Origin: Microbacterium sp. Root61
Lineage (GTDB): Bacteria > Actinomycetota > Actinomycetes > Actinomycetales > Microbacteriaceae
NCBI RefSeq assembly: GCF_001427525.1
Contig: NZ_LMGU01000001.1
Coordinates: 124,001-188,000 of the forward strand
DNA length: 64,000 nucleotides
Reading direction: 5' to 3'
Shown: one piece after another, positions 35,760 to 46,132 of the stretch
Position numbering within the stretch: the stretch's first letter is position 1
How the letters are laid out: every line of letters starts with the position of its first letter
Translations under genes and position numbers: made by a program
The notes under the pieces: model-generated
Database searches by the model: none
Told to the model about the DNA's origin: nothing
What the model saw: only the letters and a program-made list of their open reading frames with translations

Positions 35760-36413
35760 ATGGCGAGGATCGCACTCATCGGCGGACACGGAAAGGTCGC
35801 CCTGCTGCTGGCGCCGCTCCTGGTCGCGCGGGGAGACCGTGTCAGCGCGGTCATCCGCAACGCCGCACATGCCGAAGACGTCGCGGCGACGGGCGCGGAG
35901 CCCGTCGTGGCCGACGTGGAGCGCCTCGATCGCGAAGAGTGGATCCGGCTCCTCGCCTCACACGATGCCGTCGTGTGGGCTGCCGGCGCCGGGGGAGGCA
36001 GCCCGGCCCGCACCTACGCGGTGGACCGCGACGCGGCCATCCTGTCGATGGACGCGGCGGCGGAGAGCGGTGTCCGTCGCTACGTGATGGTGTCGTACTT
36101 CGGCGCGGCGATCGATCACGGTGTCCCGGCGGACAACTCCTTCTTCGCGTATGCCGAGTCCAAGGCCGCCGCCGATGCGCACCTGCGCGCGTCCGAGTTG
36201 GACTGGACGATCCTCGCGCCCAGCGCTCTGACGTCGGACCCGCCGACGGGCCGCATCGAAGCGGCATCCGCCGTCTCAGGGAGCGTGAGCCGTGCCGACG
36301 TCGCCGGCGTGGTCGCCGCTGCCCTGGCGGACCCGTCGACCGTCGGCCGCACCATCCGCTTCAACTCCGGCGAGGTTCCCATCGCGGAGGCGATCGCCGC
36401 GGCATCCGCGTGA
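35760..36413 (+). CDS. NAD(P)-binding atypical short-chain reductase
   Basis: A 217-residue Rossmann protein of the NAD(P)H-binding / YwnB-type group. IALIGGHGKVALLLAPLL is the dinucleotide motif, and VMVSYFGA, FAYAESKAAADAHL and LDWTILAPSALT are family signatures. It lacks the full catalytic Tyr-Lys pair arrangement of classical dehydrogenases, so it may act as a sensor or quinone reductase. GGAGGAG precedes the ATG. Its stop is next to the start of the zinc-finger gene. Confidence 0.88.
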   Translation: MARIALIGGHGKVALLLAPLLVARGDRVSAVIRNAAHAEDVAATGAEPVVADVERLDREEWIRLLASHDAVVWAAGAGGGSPARTYAVDRDAAILSMDAAAESGVRRYVMVSYFGAAIDHGVPADNSFFAYAESKAAADAHLRASELDWTILAPSALTSDPPTGRIEAASAVSGSVSRADVAGVVAAALADPSTVGRTIRFNSGEVPIAEAIAAASA

Positions 36414-36415
36414 CG

Positions 36416-36775
36416 ATGGCGACCGGCGACCTCGCCGAGTTCGAGCGGCTGCTCGCCGAGCTCCGACGCGACCTCGAGGCGACCGTCGCGACCGACGATG
36501 CACGGCTGGACGCGATCCGGTCGGCGCGGTCGGACGCCAACGACGACGACGAGCACGATCCGGAAGGCGCGACCCTGTCGGCGGAGTGGTCGCGGGCGGA
36601 GGGACTGCACGAGGGCGCGGTGCGTGAGCTCGAGGAGGTCGCGCACGCCGAGCAGCGCCTACGCGACGGCCGCTACGGCGTGTGCGAGGGCTGTGGCCGA
36701 GGCATCCCGCCCGAGCGGCTGCGCATCCGTCCGGCCGCGCGATTCTGCGTCGCGTGCGCGGCGCTCAGGACCTGA
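36416..36775 (+). CDS. TraR/DksA-type zinc finger protein
   Basis: A 119-residue protein: an N-terminal coiled-coil-like helical pair (about 5-80, highly charged) and a C-terminal zinc finger CEGCGRGIP ... CVACAAL. The layout is that of DksA-like proteins that can bind RNA polymerase through the secondary channel. GTG 36410 (overlapping the previous stop) and ATG 36416 are both possible starts. Its role in a ppGpp response is only an inference from family. Confidence 0.88.
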   Translation: MATGDLAEFERLLAELRRDLEATVATDDARLDAIRSARSDANDDDEHDPEGATLSAEWSRAEGLHEGAVRELEEVAHAEQRLRDGRYGVCEGCGRGIPPERLRIRPAARFCVACAALRT

Positions 36776-37022
36776 TGAGACGGGTGGGAACAGCCCCGGA
36801 AGGACCCCTCGGAGAGGCTGCCTGATCGTCCCGCAGCGCGGGCCCGGATTCTGATACCCTGGAGTGTCACGCGCGTGGCTCTTCTGTCATGCGCTCGTGA
36901 CACCGCAATCAAAATCCACTTGCTTCGGCTTGCGTGTCGTTTCGCTTGTTCGCTCCGCGATCGAGATGAACGCCATCGCGTGCTGAGCCCGAGACCCCAA
37001 CCCAACAAGGACAACCCACTAC
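36776..37022 (+). promoter_or_regulatory. rpsA leader region with 5' hairpin
   Basis: TACCCT at 36854-36859 (in TGATACCCT) is a good -10, placing the transcript start near 36866. A hairpin with arms GTGTCACG (36863-36870) and CGTGACAC (36895-36902), extended by CGC/GCG, would sit at the very 5' end. The rest of the roughly 157-base leader is comparatively low in GC and CA-rich, ending in AAGGAC about 12 bases before the ATG. A leader of this kind is where S1 autoregulation acts in E. coli; here that is inference. Confidence 0.55.
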
Positions 37023-38474
37023 ATGACTATCGCAACGACCGCCCCGGCCACCAAGCAGGTCGCCATCAACGACATCGGATCTGCTGAGGACTTCCTGGCC
37101 GCGGTCGAGAAGACCCTCAAGTTCTTCAACGACGGAGACCTCATCGAAGGCACCGTCGTGAAGATCGACCGCGACGAGGTCCTCCTCGACGTCGGTTACA
37201 AGACCGAGGGTGTCATCCCCTCCCGCGAGCTTTCGATCAAGCACGACGTCGACCCCAACGAGGTCGTCAAGGTCGGCGACGCGGTCGAGGCCCTCGTTCT
37301 CCAGAAGGAGGACAAGGAAGGCCGCCTCATCCTGTCCAAGAAGCGTGCTCAGTACGAGCGTGCATGGGGCGACGTGGAGAAGATCAAGGAGAACGACGGT
37401 GTTGTCACCGGTTCCGTGATCGAGGTCGTCAAGGGTGGCCTCATCGTCGACATCGGCCTCCGTGGCTTCCTGCCGGCGTCGCTCATCGAGCTGCGCCGCG
37501 TCCGCGACCTGACGCCGTACCTCGGCCAGGAGATCGAGGCCAAGATCCTCGAGCTCGACAAGAACCGCAACAACGTCGTGCTCTCGCGCCGCGCCCTGCT
37601 CGAGCAGACGCAGTCCGAGTCGCGCACCACGTTCCTCAACAACCTGCACAAGGGTCAGGTTCGCAAGGGCACGGTCTCCTCGATCGTCAACTTCGGTGCA
37701 TTCGTCGACCTGGGCGGCGTGGACGGCCTCGTGCACGTCTCCGAGCTGTCCTGGAAGCACATCGAGCACGCATCCGAGGTCGTCGAGGTCGGCCAGGAGG
37801 TCACCGTCGAGATCCTTGAGGTCGACCTTGACCGCGAGCGCGTCTCCCTGTCGCTGAAGGCGACGCAGGAGGACCCGTGGCAGGTCTTCGCCCGTACCCA
37901 CGCCATCGGCCAGGTTGCACCGGGTAAGGTCACCAAGCTCGTTCCGTTCGGTGCGTTCGTGCGCGTCGCAGACGGCATCGAGGGTCTCGTGCACATCTCG
38001 GAGCTCTCCGGCAAGCACGTCGAGCTCGCCGAGCAGGTCGTGTCGGTCGGCGAAGAGGTCTTCGTCAAGATCATCGACATCGACCTCGAGCGTCGTCGCA
38101 TCTCGCTGTCGCTCAAGCAGGCCAACGAGGCGATCGACCCGTTCGGCACCGAGTTCGACCCGGCCCTCTACGGCATGGTCACGGAGTACGACGAGAACGG
38201 GGAGTACAAGTACCCCGAGGGCTTCGACCCCGAGACCAACGCCTGGAAGGAAGGCTCGGACGAGGCTCGCGAGAAGTGGGAGCAGGAGTACGCCGCTGCT
38301 CAGGCTCGCTGGGAGCAGCACAAGGCTGCCGTCGCCAAGGCCCTCGAGGCCGAGGCGAACGCTCCGGCCATCGAGTCCGGCTCGTCCTCGTTCTCCTCGG
38401 AGAGCACCGGCGGCGGAACGCTCGCCGATGACGAGGCCCTCGCCGCTCTGCGCGAGAAGCTCTCGGGTCGCTGA
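37023..38474 (+). CDS. rpsA: 30S ribosomal protein S1
   Basis: Ribosomal S1 of 483 residues with four S1 RNA-binding repeats (about 37-105, 123-188, 210-278, 295-363), each opening with the G-x-V pattern (EGTVVKI, TGSVIEV, KGTVSSI, PGKVTKL). This four-domain form is usual in actinobacteria, compared with six in E. coli. The acidic C-terminal tail is probably disordered. Codon use is strongly biased as expected for a highly expressed gene. A strong terminator follows. Confidence 0.97.
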   Translation: MTIATTAPATKQVAINDIGSAEDFLAAVEKTLKFFNDGDLIEGTVVKIDRDEVLLDVGYKTEGVIPSRELSIKHDVDPNEVVKVGDAVEALVLQKEDKEGRLILSKKRAQYERAWGDVEKIKENDGVVTGSVIEVVKGGLIVDIGLRGFLPASLIELRRVRDLTPYLGQEIEAKILELDKNRNNVVLSRRALLEQTQSESRTTFLNNLHKGQVRKGTVSSIVNFGAFVDLGGVDGLVHVSELSWKHIEHASEVVEVGQEVTVEILEVDLDRERVSLSLKATQEDPWQVFARTHAIGQVAPGKVTKLVPFGAFVRVADGIEGLVHISELSGKHVELAEQVVSVGEEVFVKIIDIDLERRRISLSLKQANEAIDPFGTEFDPALYGMVTEYDENGEYKYPEGFDPETNAWKEGSDEAREKWEQEYAAAQARWEQHKAAVAKALEAEANAPAIESGSSSFSSESTGGGTLADDEALAALREKLSGR

Positions 38475-38499
38475 TCCACTAGATCTGCACTCACAGCAA

Positions 38500-38535
38500 C
38501 GAAAGGGTCGGAACCTCCGGGTTCCGGCCCTTTCG
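38500..38535 (+). terminator. hairpin after rpsA
   Basis: The arms 38500-38515 and 38520-38535 pair over 16 bases (one G-U) around a TCCG loop, 26 bases after the stop. Confidence 0.88.
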
Positions 38536-38576
38536 GCGTCCCCGCGGATGTCCGTGGCCGCGCGTAGCCTGAGGCC

Positions 38577-39143
38577 GTGCCCCCGACCTCGGACTCTTCG
38601 CGCTGCCTCGTCGACGAGGGATGCCGCGGCGCGGTGTCCGTCGACGCCCCCATCGCGCTCTGCGAGCACCACCTCGCCGTCGCGGCGGATTGGGCCGCGC
38701 GTGAACAGGGCGTCACGGACCTGCTGCCGATGCCCTGTCGGCTGTGCGGCTCGCGCGTCGGAGTGCGCTACCCGTCCGGATGGGTCTGCGCGATCTGCGA
38801 CTGGCAGGCGGGGGACGTGATCGACCAGGAGCTTCCGCCGCCGCGCGTCGACGTGGTCTATTACCTGCGTGCCGAGGGCCGCGTGAAGATCGGCACGACC
38901 GCGAACCCGCGCCAGCGCTTGACCGCCATCTGGCACGACGAGCTCCTCGCGTTCGAACGTGGAGACCGTCGCCTCGAGCAGCATCGTCATGCGCAATTCA
39001 CCGACGAGCGCTTCGACCGGACCGAGTGGTTCCGGTATTCCGACGCGATCCGCGCCCACATCGACACCCTGCGCGGTGGCCGAGAAGGCCCGTGGGACCT
39101 CTACGCCCGCTGGTACAGCGAGGCTCTCGCGCTGCGCGGCTGA
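38577..39143 (+). CDS. GIY-YIG nuclease-family protein with N-terminal zinc ribbons
   Basis: A 188-residue protein. The N-terminal half has cysteine and histidine pairs (CLVDEGC, CEHH, CRLCG, CAICDW) that suggest one or two zinc ribbons. The C-terminal half has a GIY-YIG-type domain of the T5orf172/MUG113 group: VVYYLRAEGRVKIGTTANPRQRL, then a catalytic-type Arg and Glu region. The start is GTG 38577 with TAGCCT (38565-38570) six bases upstream. It may cut DNA, but no partner methylase or phage gene is nearby. Confidence 0.85.
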   Translation: MPPTSDSSRCLVDEGCRGAVSVDAPIALCEHHLAVAADWAAREQGVTDLLPMPCRLCGSRVGVRYPSGWVCAICDWQAGDVIDQELPPPRVDVVYYLRAEGRVKIGTTANPRQRLTAIWHDELLAFERGDRRLEQHRHAQFTDERFDRTEWFRYSDAIRAHIDTLRGGREGPWDLYARWYSEALALRG

Positions 39144-39197
39144 GATCCCGACGTGCCAGTGCGACTGAAAGGGTCTCCGGGCCGATAACGTCGTCCT

Positions 39198-40918
<1,721 letters not shown>

Positions 40919-40922
<4 letters not shown>

Positions 40923-42106
40923 ACCTGGATCTCGTGTCGGTGTCGATCATGAGCGCGCTCGTGATCAACGTGAGCGGCATCGTCTTCCTCGTGGAGACGC
41001 TGATCCGCCGCGACGAGGGCGCCGGCCGCATCTGGGCGCTGGCTTTCCTCGCCGGGATGCTCACGACGCTCGCCTATCTCGTCTGGGCGTACGACTCATC
41101 GGCATGGTGGGCGATCGCGATCGGCAACGCAGCCTTCGTCGCCAACGCCGGATGCATGTGGCTCGGATGCCGCAGCTACAACGATCGACGGATGACCGGC
41201 GCGACGCTCGCCGTTGTCGGAATGGTTGTGGCGACCTTCCTCGCGGCATTCCTGCGCGGCCCCGACGGGGGCGACTGGGCGGGCGCCCTCTGGATGTTCG
41301 TCGGGCTGATCGTCTTCGCCGGAGTCGGAGCGGCGGAGGCGCTGCGCGGCGAGATGGGCGGCATCCGGACCGCGTGGGGGCTCGCATTCGTCCTCGGGCT
41401 CGAGGCCGTGTACTGCCTGGTGCGCATGATCGTCTTCCGGGTGGCCGGTCCGGAGAGCGAACTGTTCCAAGTCTGGTTCAGCACCGTGAGCATGAGTTTC
41501 GTGACCGTCACACTCACGATCGTGGCGCTCGTCGTGACCTCGGTGTTGCGCTCCCGGCGCGCACAGATCCGCGGCTACATGCGCGCCAGCGAGATCGAAT
41601 GGCCCGACGACGGCGTGCTTCCCTCGTTCGCCTTCACCCGTGCGCTCCAGGAGGTCGCGCTCCGCGCCGAGCGCCGGTCGGAGCTCGTCGCGGTCATCGC
41701 GGTCCGCATCGACGATCTCGAGCAGATCTCGACCGCTTTCGGGGGCGACGTCGTGCGGTCCGTCATCGGCTCATGGCGCACCGGGGTGCGCCGATACGCA
41801 CCGTCGAGCTCGCTCGTGGGCGAGGACGGCCCGGACGGGCTCGTGGTCGGCGTGGTCAGTGTCTCCGCCGCGGATGCCCGTCGACAGGCGGCACAGATCT
41901 ATCGCGGACTGTTCGAGGAGCTCGGCTCGGTGACAGACGGGATCATCCCGGTCGTCGGGGTCGGCGTAGCCCTGAGCGACACCTCCGGCTTCGACATCGA
42001 CGAGCTGGTGCGGGTGGCGCGGGATGCCGCCACCAGCGCCGCGCTGAGCGTCGAGTCGTCGGTCCTGGTCGGCGAGGCCGTCAGGGAGGACGTCAGTCGG
42101 CGGTGA
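40919..42106 (+). CDS. membrane protein with degenerate GGDEF domain
   Basis: A 395-residue protein with about seven membrane helices (1-205) and a C-terminal domain (about 235-385) with the length and secondary-structure pattern of a GGDEF domain. The catalytic signature is missing: the expected position reads GEDGPDG and no RxxD inhibitory site is present, so it is unlikely to make c-di-GMP. It may bind a nucleotide or serve as a scaffold for the kinase with which it overlaps by four bases. Its 3' end overlaps the convergent regulator gene by 14 bases. Confidence 0.82.
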
Positions 42107-42869
42107 GACGGTAGCCGACGCCGCGGACCGTCTCGATCCACTGCGGATCGCGCGGGGATTCGCCGAGCTTGCGGCGGATGTTGGCCATGTGGACCTCGAT
42201 CGCGCGGGCATCGCTGTCGCTGAGGAACTCGGTCCCCGTGTAGCGTTCGCCTCGGAGCATCAGCGCGAGCTCGCCCTTGGTGCGTACGCGACGCCCACCC
42301 TCGAGGAGCTCAGCGAGAAGGTCGAACTCGCTGCGTGTGAGATCGAGTTCATCCTCGTGGAGCATCGTGATCCGGTTGTCGGGGTGCAGCCGGAGGCCTT
42401 TGTGGTGGAGCCATCCCGTCTCGGGGTGGCTCGTCGCGGGAGTGGACGGCACGACCGGAGCCGCGGTGGGCGGGGCGGTCGCGACGGTGGCGGTGTGCAC
42501 GCGCGGCCGACGCAGCATCGCCTCGATGCGGGCGCGCAGCTCACGAGGACGGAACGGCTTGGTCACGTAGTCGTCGGCACCGGATTCGAGTCCGATGAGG
42601 GCGTCGATCTCCTCCGTGCGGGCCGTCAGCATGACGATGTACGTGGTGCTGGAGGCGCGGATGCGCTTGGCCGCCTCGAACCCGTCCATGCCGGGCATGT
42701 TGACATCCAGCGTGGTGACGATGGGCTGCACCCGCTGGACGAGCTCGATGCCTTCGAGCCCCGTCATCGCGGTGTGGACCGTGAAACCGGCCTGTTCCAG
42801 CACATCGGCCAGGAGAGAGCGGATATCCGCCTCATCCTCGATCACCACGGCAACGCGCGCTTCCTCCAC
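42093..42869 (-). CDS. OmpR/PhoB-type response regulator
   Basis: A 258-residue regulator with receiver domain (E11-D12, phosphoacceptor D55 in TTLDVNMPGMDG, Lys in VTKPFRP), a Pro/Ala/Thr linker (about 125-145) and a winged-helix DNA-binding domain (LTRSEFDLLAELLEGGRRV, VHMANIRRKLGESPRDPQWIETVRGVGYRL). GTG 42869 is chosen over an in-frame ATG at 42965: AAGGGG lies seven bases upstream, and the extra 32 residues precede the usual receiver start. It is convergent with the degenerate-GGDEF gene. Confidence 0.9.
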   Translation of the reverse strand: MEEARVAVVIEDEADIRSLLADVLEQAGFTVHTAMTGLEGIELVQRVQPIVTTLDVNMPGMDGFEAAKRIRASSTTYIVMLTARTEEIDALIGLESGADDYVTKPFRPRELRARIEAMLRRPRVHTATVATAPPTAAPVVPSTPATSHPETGWLHHKGLRLHPDNRITMLHEDELDLTRSEFDLLAELLEGGRRVRTKGELALMLRGERYTGTEFLSDSDARAIEVHMANIRRKLGESPRDPQWIETVRGVGYRLTAD

Positions 42870-43464
42870 CGATCCACCCCTTGCGCGCGGACCTGCTGTC
42901 GTGTGGGGGTCCGCGACCTCGGTCAGGATATCCCAGAACAGACGCGAGAACGGTTCACCGGCCATGCTCGATGCCCCTCACTGTGCCGCCCGCCGGATCG
43001 ACGGACCGGCCGGCCGTGTCGTCGTGAAGGTCACCGGGGAGGCCGCCCCCACGGCCGCCCCGGTGTGGCGCCCTGCGCGTCGCTCGCCCCCAGCGAGTGA
43101 CGCGGCTTCGGCGCGTCTCTGCGCCCCCGTACGGGAGCGGGCATGCGTCGCACCATGACATCAGCCCCAGACCGACCGTGGTGACCCCCCGAGCCACAGC
43201 GCACAGCGTGTCGATGCCGGCCAGCAGTCATGGGCCCCCGCGCGACGCGTCGCAACTTTCCCATCACTGTCCCTCCCTCGACCGGTTCGGCATCGTGTGC
43301 GTCGCGGCTGGTGCCGTGGTGCGACAGGAATGACGCTATGAGCCGCGCCTCAAGGCAGCCTCAGGGAAGTACCAAGCGATCCCGAGGATCGGGTTCCTGA
43401 GGAAAAACTGAGCCAAAATCGCGATTCGCGGATGAGGCGACCGCGGTCGTGGCATCCTCGATGC
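42870..43464. other. non-coding region between response regulator and coaE
   Basis: If the regulator starts at 42869, about 595 bases have no gene. TATCCT at about 42928-42933 (minus strand) could be the regulator -10. Small open frames on both strands here have Arg/Pro/Gly-rich translations and no ribosome sites. A nested inverted repeat lies at 43359-43402. Confidence 0.6.
43359..43402. repeat. nested inverted repeat upstream of coaE
   Basis: CCTCAGGGAA (43359-43368) pairs with TTCCTGAGG (43394-43402) with one bulge. Inside it CGATCC (43377-43382) pairs with GGATCG (43386-43391) around CGA. It lies 60 bases upstream of the coaE ATG and is followed by AAAAA, so on the minus strand it would carry a T-run on its 5' side only; it is not a usual terminator. 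Confidence 0.5.
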
Positions 43465-44091
43465 ATGCCGATTGTCGCGCTCACCGGGGGCATCGCCTCC
43501 GGAAAATCCACCATCGCGCGCCGCCTCGTCGAGCACGGTGCCGTGCTCGTCGACGCGGATGCGCTCGTCCGCGAGGTCCAGCAGCCGGGCAGTCCTGTGC
43601 TCGATGCGATCGCGGCGGAGTTCGGCGAGGATGTGCTGCTGCCGGACGGCTCGCTGGATCGGGCGGCGCTCGGATCCCGTGTGTTCGGCGACCCCGACGC
43701 GGTGCGCCGGCTCAACGCGATCGTGCACCCCGCCGTCCGCACGGAGTCGACGCGACGGATGCAGGAGGCACTGGCCGCGGATCCCGCCGCGGTCGTCGTG
43801 TACGACGTGCCGCTGCTGGTGGAGGCACGAGCATCCGATCCCTGGCAGCTGATCATCGTGGCGCACGCGCCGGCCGAGGTGCGCCTGGAACGGCTCGTCA
43901 GCCTGCGAGGGATGACTGCCGAAGACGCCACCGCACGGATCGCCTCACAGGTCTCGGACGAGGCCCGCCTCGCCATCGCGGATGTCGTGATCGACACGGC
44001 GGGAACGATGGACGACACCCTCCGTCAGGTCGACGCGCTCTGGTCGGAGCTGCCGACGCGCATCGCGGAACGGGCCGCCGGCTCGGCCTAA
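43465..44091 (+). CDS. coaE: dephospho-CoA kinase
   Basis: Last step of coenzyme A synthesis, phosphorylating the ribose 3' hydroxyl of dephospho-CoA. The 208 residues start MPIVALTGGIASGKSTIAR with the P-loop; DADALVREVQQPG, IVHPAVR and VYDVPLLVEA are family motifs. ATG 43465 is chosen over an upstream ATG; CATCCT (43453-43458) lies six bases before it. In other actinobacteria uvrB follows closely, but here it is 9 kb downstream. Confidence 0.96.
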   Translation: MPIVALTGGIASGKSTIARRLVEHGAVLVDADALVREVQQPGSPVLDAIAAEFGEDVLLPDGSLDRAALGSRVFGDPDAVRRLNAIVHPAVRTESTRRMQEALAADPAAVVVYDVPLLVEARASDPWQLIIVAHAPAEVRLERLVSLRGMTAEDATARIASQVSDEARLAIADVVIDTAGTMDDTLRQVDALWSELPTRIAERAAGSA

Positions 44092-44192
44092 AACGCGACA
44101 TCCGTCTGATACGGCCCTGTCACGTCGCGTTCACGACCCTGGCGTAGAGTCCCCGCACGGACGCGGCACGACCGGCGGAGGGAGCGGGACAG

Positions 44193-44303
44193 ATGACTTT
44201 GCGCACACAGGGACGGCACGCGATGCCGCCCGCACCGGACGACGGCGACTGGGACGACTTCGCCATGGGCGACTTCGAGTCCGGCGAGGACGACTCGATC
44301 TGA
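44193..44303 (+). CDS. 36-residue acidic small protein
   Basis: A small open frame with a strong ribosome site: GGAGGGAG (about 44177-44184) precedes the ATG by about eight bases. The product begins MTLRTQGRHAMPPAP and continues as an acidic tail with DDGDWDDF, GDFESGEDD and a terminal Ser-Ile. No signal peptide and no cysteine are present. A hairpin (GGCAGCC 44307-44313 with GGCTGCC 44337-44343) follows the stop. I do not recognise it. It could be a regulatory micro-protein; a RiPP precursor is unlikely because no modifying enzyme is adjacent. Confidence 0.6.
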   Translation: MTLRTQGRHAMPPAPDDGDWDDFAMGDFESGEDDSI

Positions 44304-44409
44304 GGCGGCAGCCTCCGCGCTCGGCTGATACGGCTCGGCTGCCCCCGCGCTTCGGCGCCGGGGCGGCTCCGCCGTGCGCATCTTGCCCGGGGATCCGCGC
44401 AACCGAGGA

Positions 44410-44425
44410 TGTAAAGAGCTTCACA
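44410..44425 (+). promoter_or_regulatory. candidate LacI-family operator
   Basis: TGTAAAG-AG-CTTCACA is a near-perfect palindrome (six of seven arm positions) of the length, spacing and base pattern of LacI-family operators. It lies 127 bases upstream of the substrate-binding protein start, and the operon encodes a LacI regulator. A second short palindrome, GTCAC-G-GTGAC, is at 44464-44474. Confidence 0.6.
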
Positions 44426-44551
44426 TGTAGCGGTGGGACGTGCCGTCTCGCCGTGTTTGAGTTGTCACGGTGACGGCGCACGACGCGCACCGAGAGTGGC
44501 ACACAGCGTCCGCATCGGTGACACCACGAACTCTCAACGACGAGGAGGTCA

Positions 44552-46123
44552 ATGTTGAAGACGACGAGAATGATGCGCCTGTCGCGCACCCTGACGATGG
44601 TGACTGCTATCGGTGCGACCGTTGCGCTGCTGGCCGGTTGTGCCGGATCAGCGAAGAACCCTGAACCCCAAGCGACCGCGACGAAGGGTGACACCCTCAA
44701 CGTCGCGGTCCCCGCGGCGCCGACGAGTCTCGACCCCGCGAACATGGAGCAGTCCACGAGCACGTTCGCCCAGCCGGCCTACGACGCTCTCATCTTGGAG
44801 GATTCCGACGGGAAGCTGCTGCCGGGTCTCGCGACCGAGTGGCAATACCTCGACGACGAGAACAAGGTGTTCGAGCTCACGCTTCGCGAAGGGGTCACCT
44901 TCTCCGACGGATCCCCCCTGAACGCCGAGGCGCTCGTGACGAACTTCGAGTACTTCAACGAAGGCACGAGCAACGTCGGCACCTTGATCTCCGGTGGCAG
45001 TTACGAGGCGACCGGCGAGTACACAGTGACGATGACGTGGGACACCCCGCACCCTCTCGTACCGAACACGCTGACTCAGCGCTGGGTCGCGGGGATGGTC
45101 ATCTCGGCTGAAGCGATCGAGTCGGACCCACAGGGCCTCGCCACTCAGACCGCGGGGGCAGGACCCTACGTGTTGGATGCCGCGGCCACGGTGTCAGGGT
45201 CGAAGTACACCTACGTCGCACGAGATGACTACTGGGCCCCGGAGGATCAGCACTGGGAGAAGATCGTGCTCACGGTCGTGGAGACCACGGATCAGCGGCT
45301 GAACGGTTTGAAGACCGGCGAGTTCGACTACGTATCGGGAGATCTGACGACCGCATCCGCTGCGGAGTCGGAGGGATTCCAGGTCGCATTCGCGCCGACG
45401 ATCTTTGTCGGACTCGCACTCAACGACCGTGCAGGCACGATGTCGCCGCTCGACGATGTTCGAGTCCGTCAGGCGATCAACTTCGCGCTCGACCGTGAAA
45501 CCGTTGCGGATGCGCTGGTGGGGGAGTACGGATTCGCGTCGGAGCAGACCGTCGTGCCGTCCGAGTCCGGATATGTCGAAGCGCTCGCCGGACACTACGA
45601 ATACGATCCGAAGAAGGCCGAAGAGCTTCTCGCCGAGGCCGGATATCCGGATGGATTCACGCTGCCCGTGGTGGCCAGTACCTCGGCGACTCAGGCCCTG
45701 ATCTCTCAGGTCATCGTGCAGCAGTTGGCGGAGGTCGGCATCACGATCGAACTGGATGCGCGTCCGTCGGCGGACTACTTCCAGGGCATGGCCGGCGCAC
45801 AGTTCCCCGCCGCCGTGGTCGGATACGGTTCTCAGCCGATGTGGATGGAGTATGACGGACTGTTCGGTCCGTCCGCGGTCTTCAACCCGTTCCACACGCA
45901 GAGCGCCGAGATCGACGCGCTGTACACGGAGGCGGCCATGGCCGAGCCGGAGAAGCGTCGCGGCCTGGAAGAGGAGATCCAGTCGATTCTGGTCAAAGAC
46001 GCGTGGTTCGCCCCGATGGTGTACCTCCCGGTCTTCGTCTTCGCCAGCACAGACCTCGCGCCGATCGTCTCGACGCCGGCGAGGCCTCAGGTACCGCTGC
46101 GCGAGATCGCGCCGGCCGAGTAG
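44552..46123 (+). CDS. ABC transporter substrate-binding lipoprotein, family 5
   Basis: A 523-residue extracytoplasmic binding protein of the OppA/DppA/NikA family (SBP family 5). The signal peptide ends with lipobox LLAGC (Cys about 30). Typical segments are AAPTSLDPANM, YDALILEDSDGKLLPGLATEW, FTLREGV-like LTLREGVTFSDGSPLNAEAL, VRQAINFALDRE and YDPKKAEELLAEAGYPDG. GAGGAGG (44542-44548) precedes the ATG. Family 5 proteins bind peptides, nickel or oligosaccharides; the LacI regulator and esterases in the operon suggest a sugar-containing or esterified ligand. Confidence 0.93.
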   Translation: MLKTTRMMRLSRTLTMVTAIGATVALLAGCAGSAKNPEPQATATKGDTLNVAVPAAPTSLDPANMEQSTSTFAQPAYDALILEDSDGKLLPGLATEWQYLDDENKVFELTLREGVTFSDGSPLNAEALVTNFEYFNEGTSNVGTLISGGSYEATGEYTVTMTWDTPHPLVPNTLTQRWVAGMVISAEAIESDPQGLATQTAGAGPYVLDAAATVSGSKYTYVARDDYWAPEDQHWEKIVLTVVETTDQRLNGLKTGEFDYVSGDLTTASAAESEGFQVAFAPTIFVGLALNDRAGTMSPLDDVRVRQAINFALDRETVADALVGEYGFASEQTVVPSESGYVEALAGHYEYDPKKAEELLAEAGYPDGFTLPVVASTSATQALISQVIVQQLAEVGITIELDARPSADYFQGMAGAQFPAAVVGYGSQPMWMEYDGLFGPSAVFNPFHTQSAEIDALYTEAAMAEPEKRRGLEEEIQSILVKDAWFAPMVYLPVFVFASTDLAPIVSTPARPQVPLREIAPAE

Positions 46124-46132
46124 CCCGACAGT

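Noticed and set aside
36888-36899. A three-codon upstream frame (ATG CGC TCG TGA) in the rpsA leader
   Set aside because: No ribosome site, and it falls in the arm of the leader hairpin; such short frames arise by chance.
42870-42965. N-terminal extension of the OmpR-type regulator to ATG 42965
   Set aside because: The GTG at 42869 has a well-placed AAGGGG and gives the normal receiver N-terminus; the extension has no similarity to regulators.
44193-44303. The 36-residue acidic protein as a RiPP precursor imported or exported by the nearby ABC system
   Set aside because: The transporter is an importer with a binding protein, and no lanthipeptide, lasso or other modifying enzyme is in the window.
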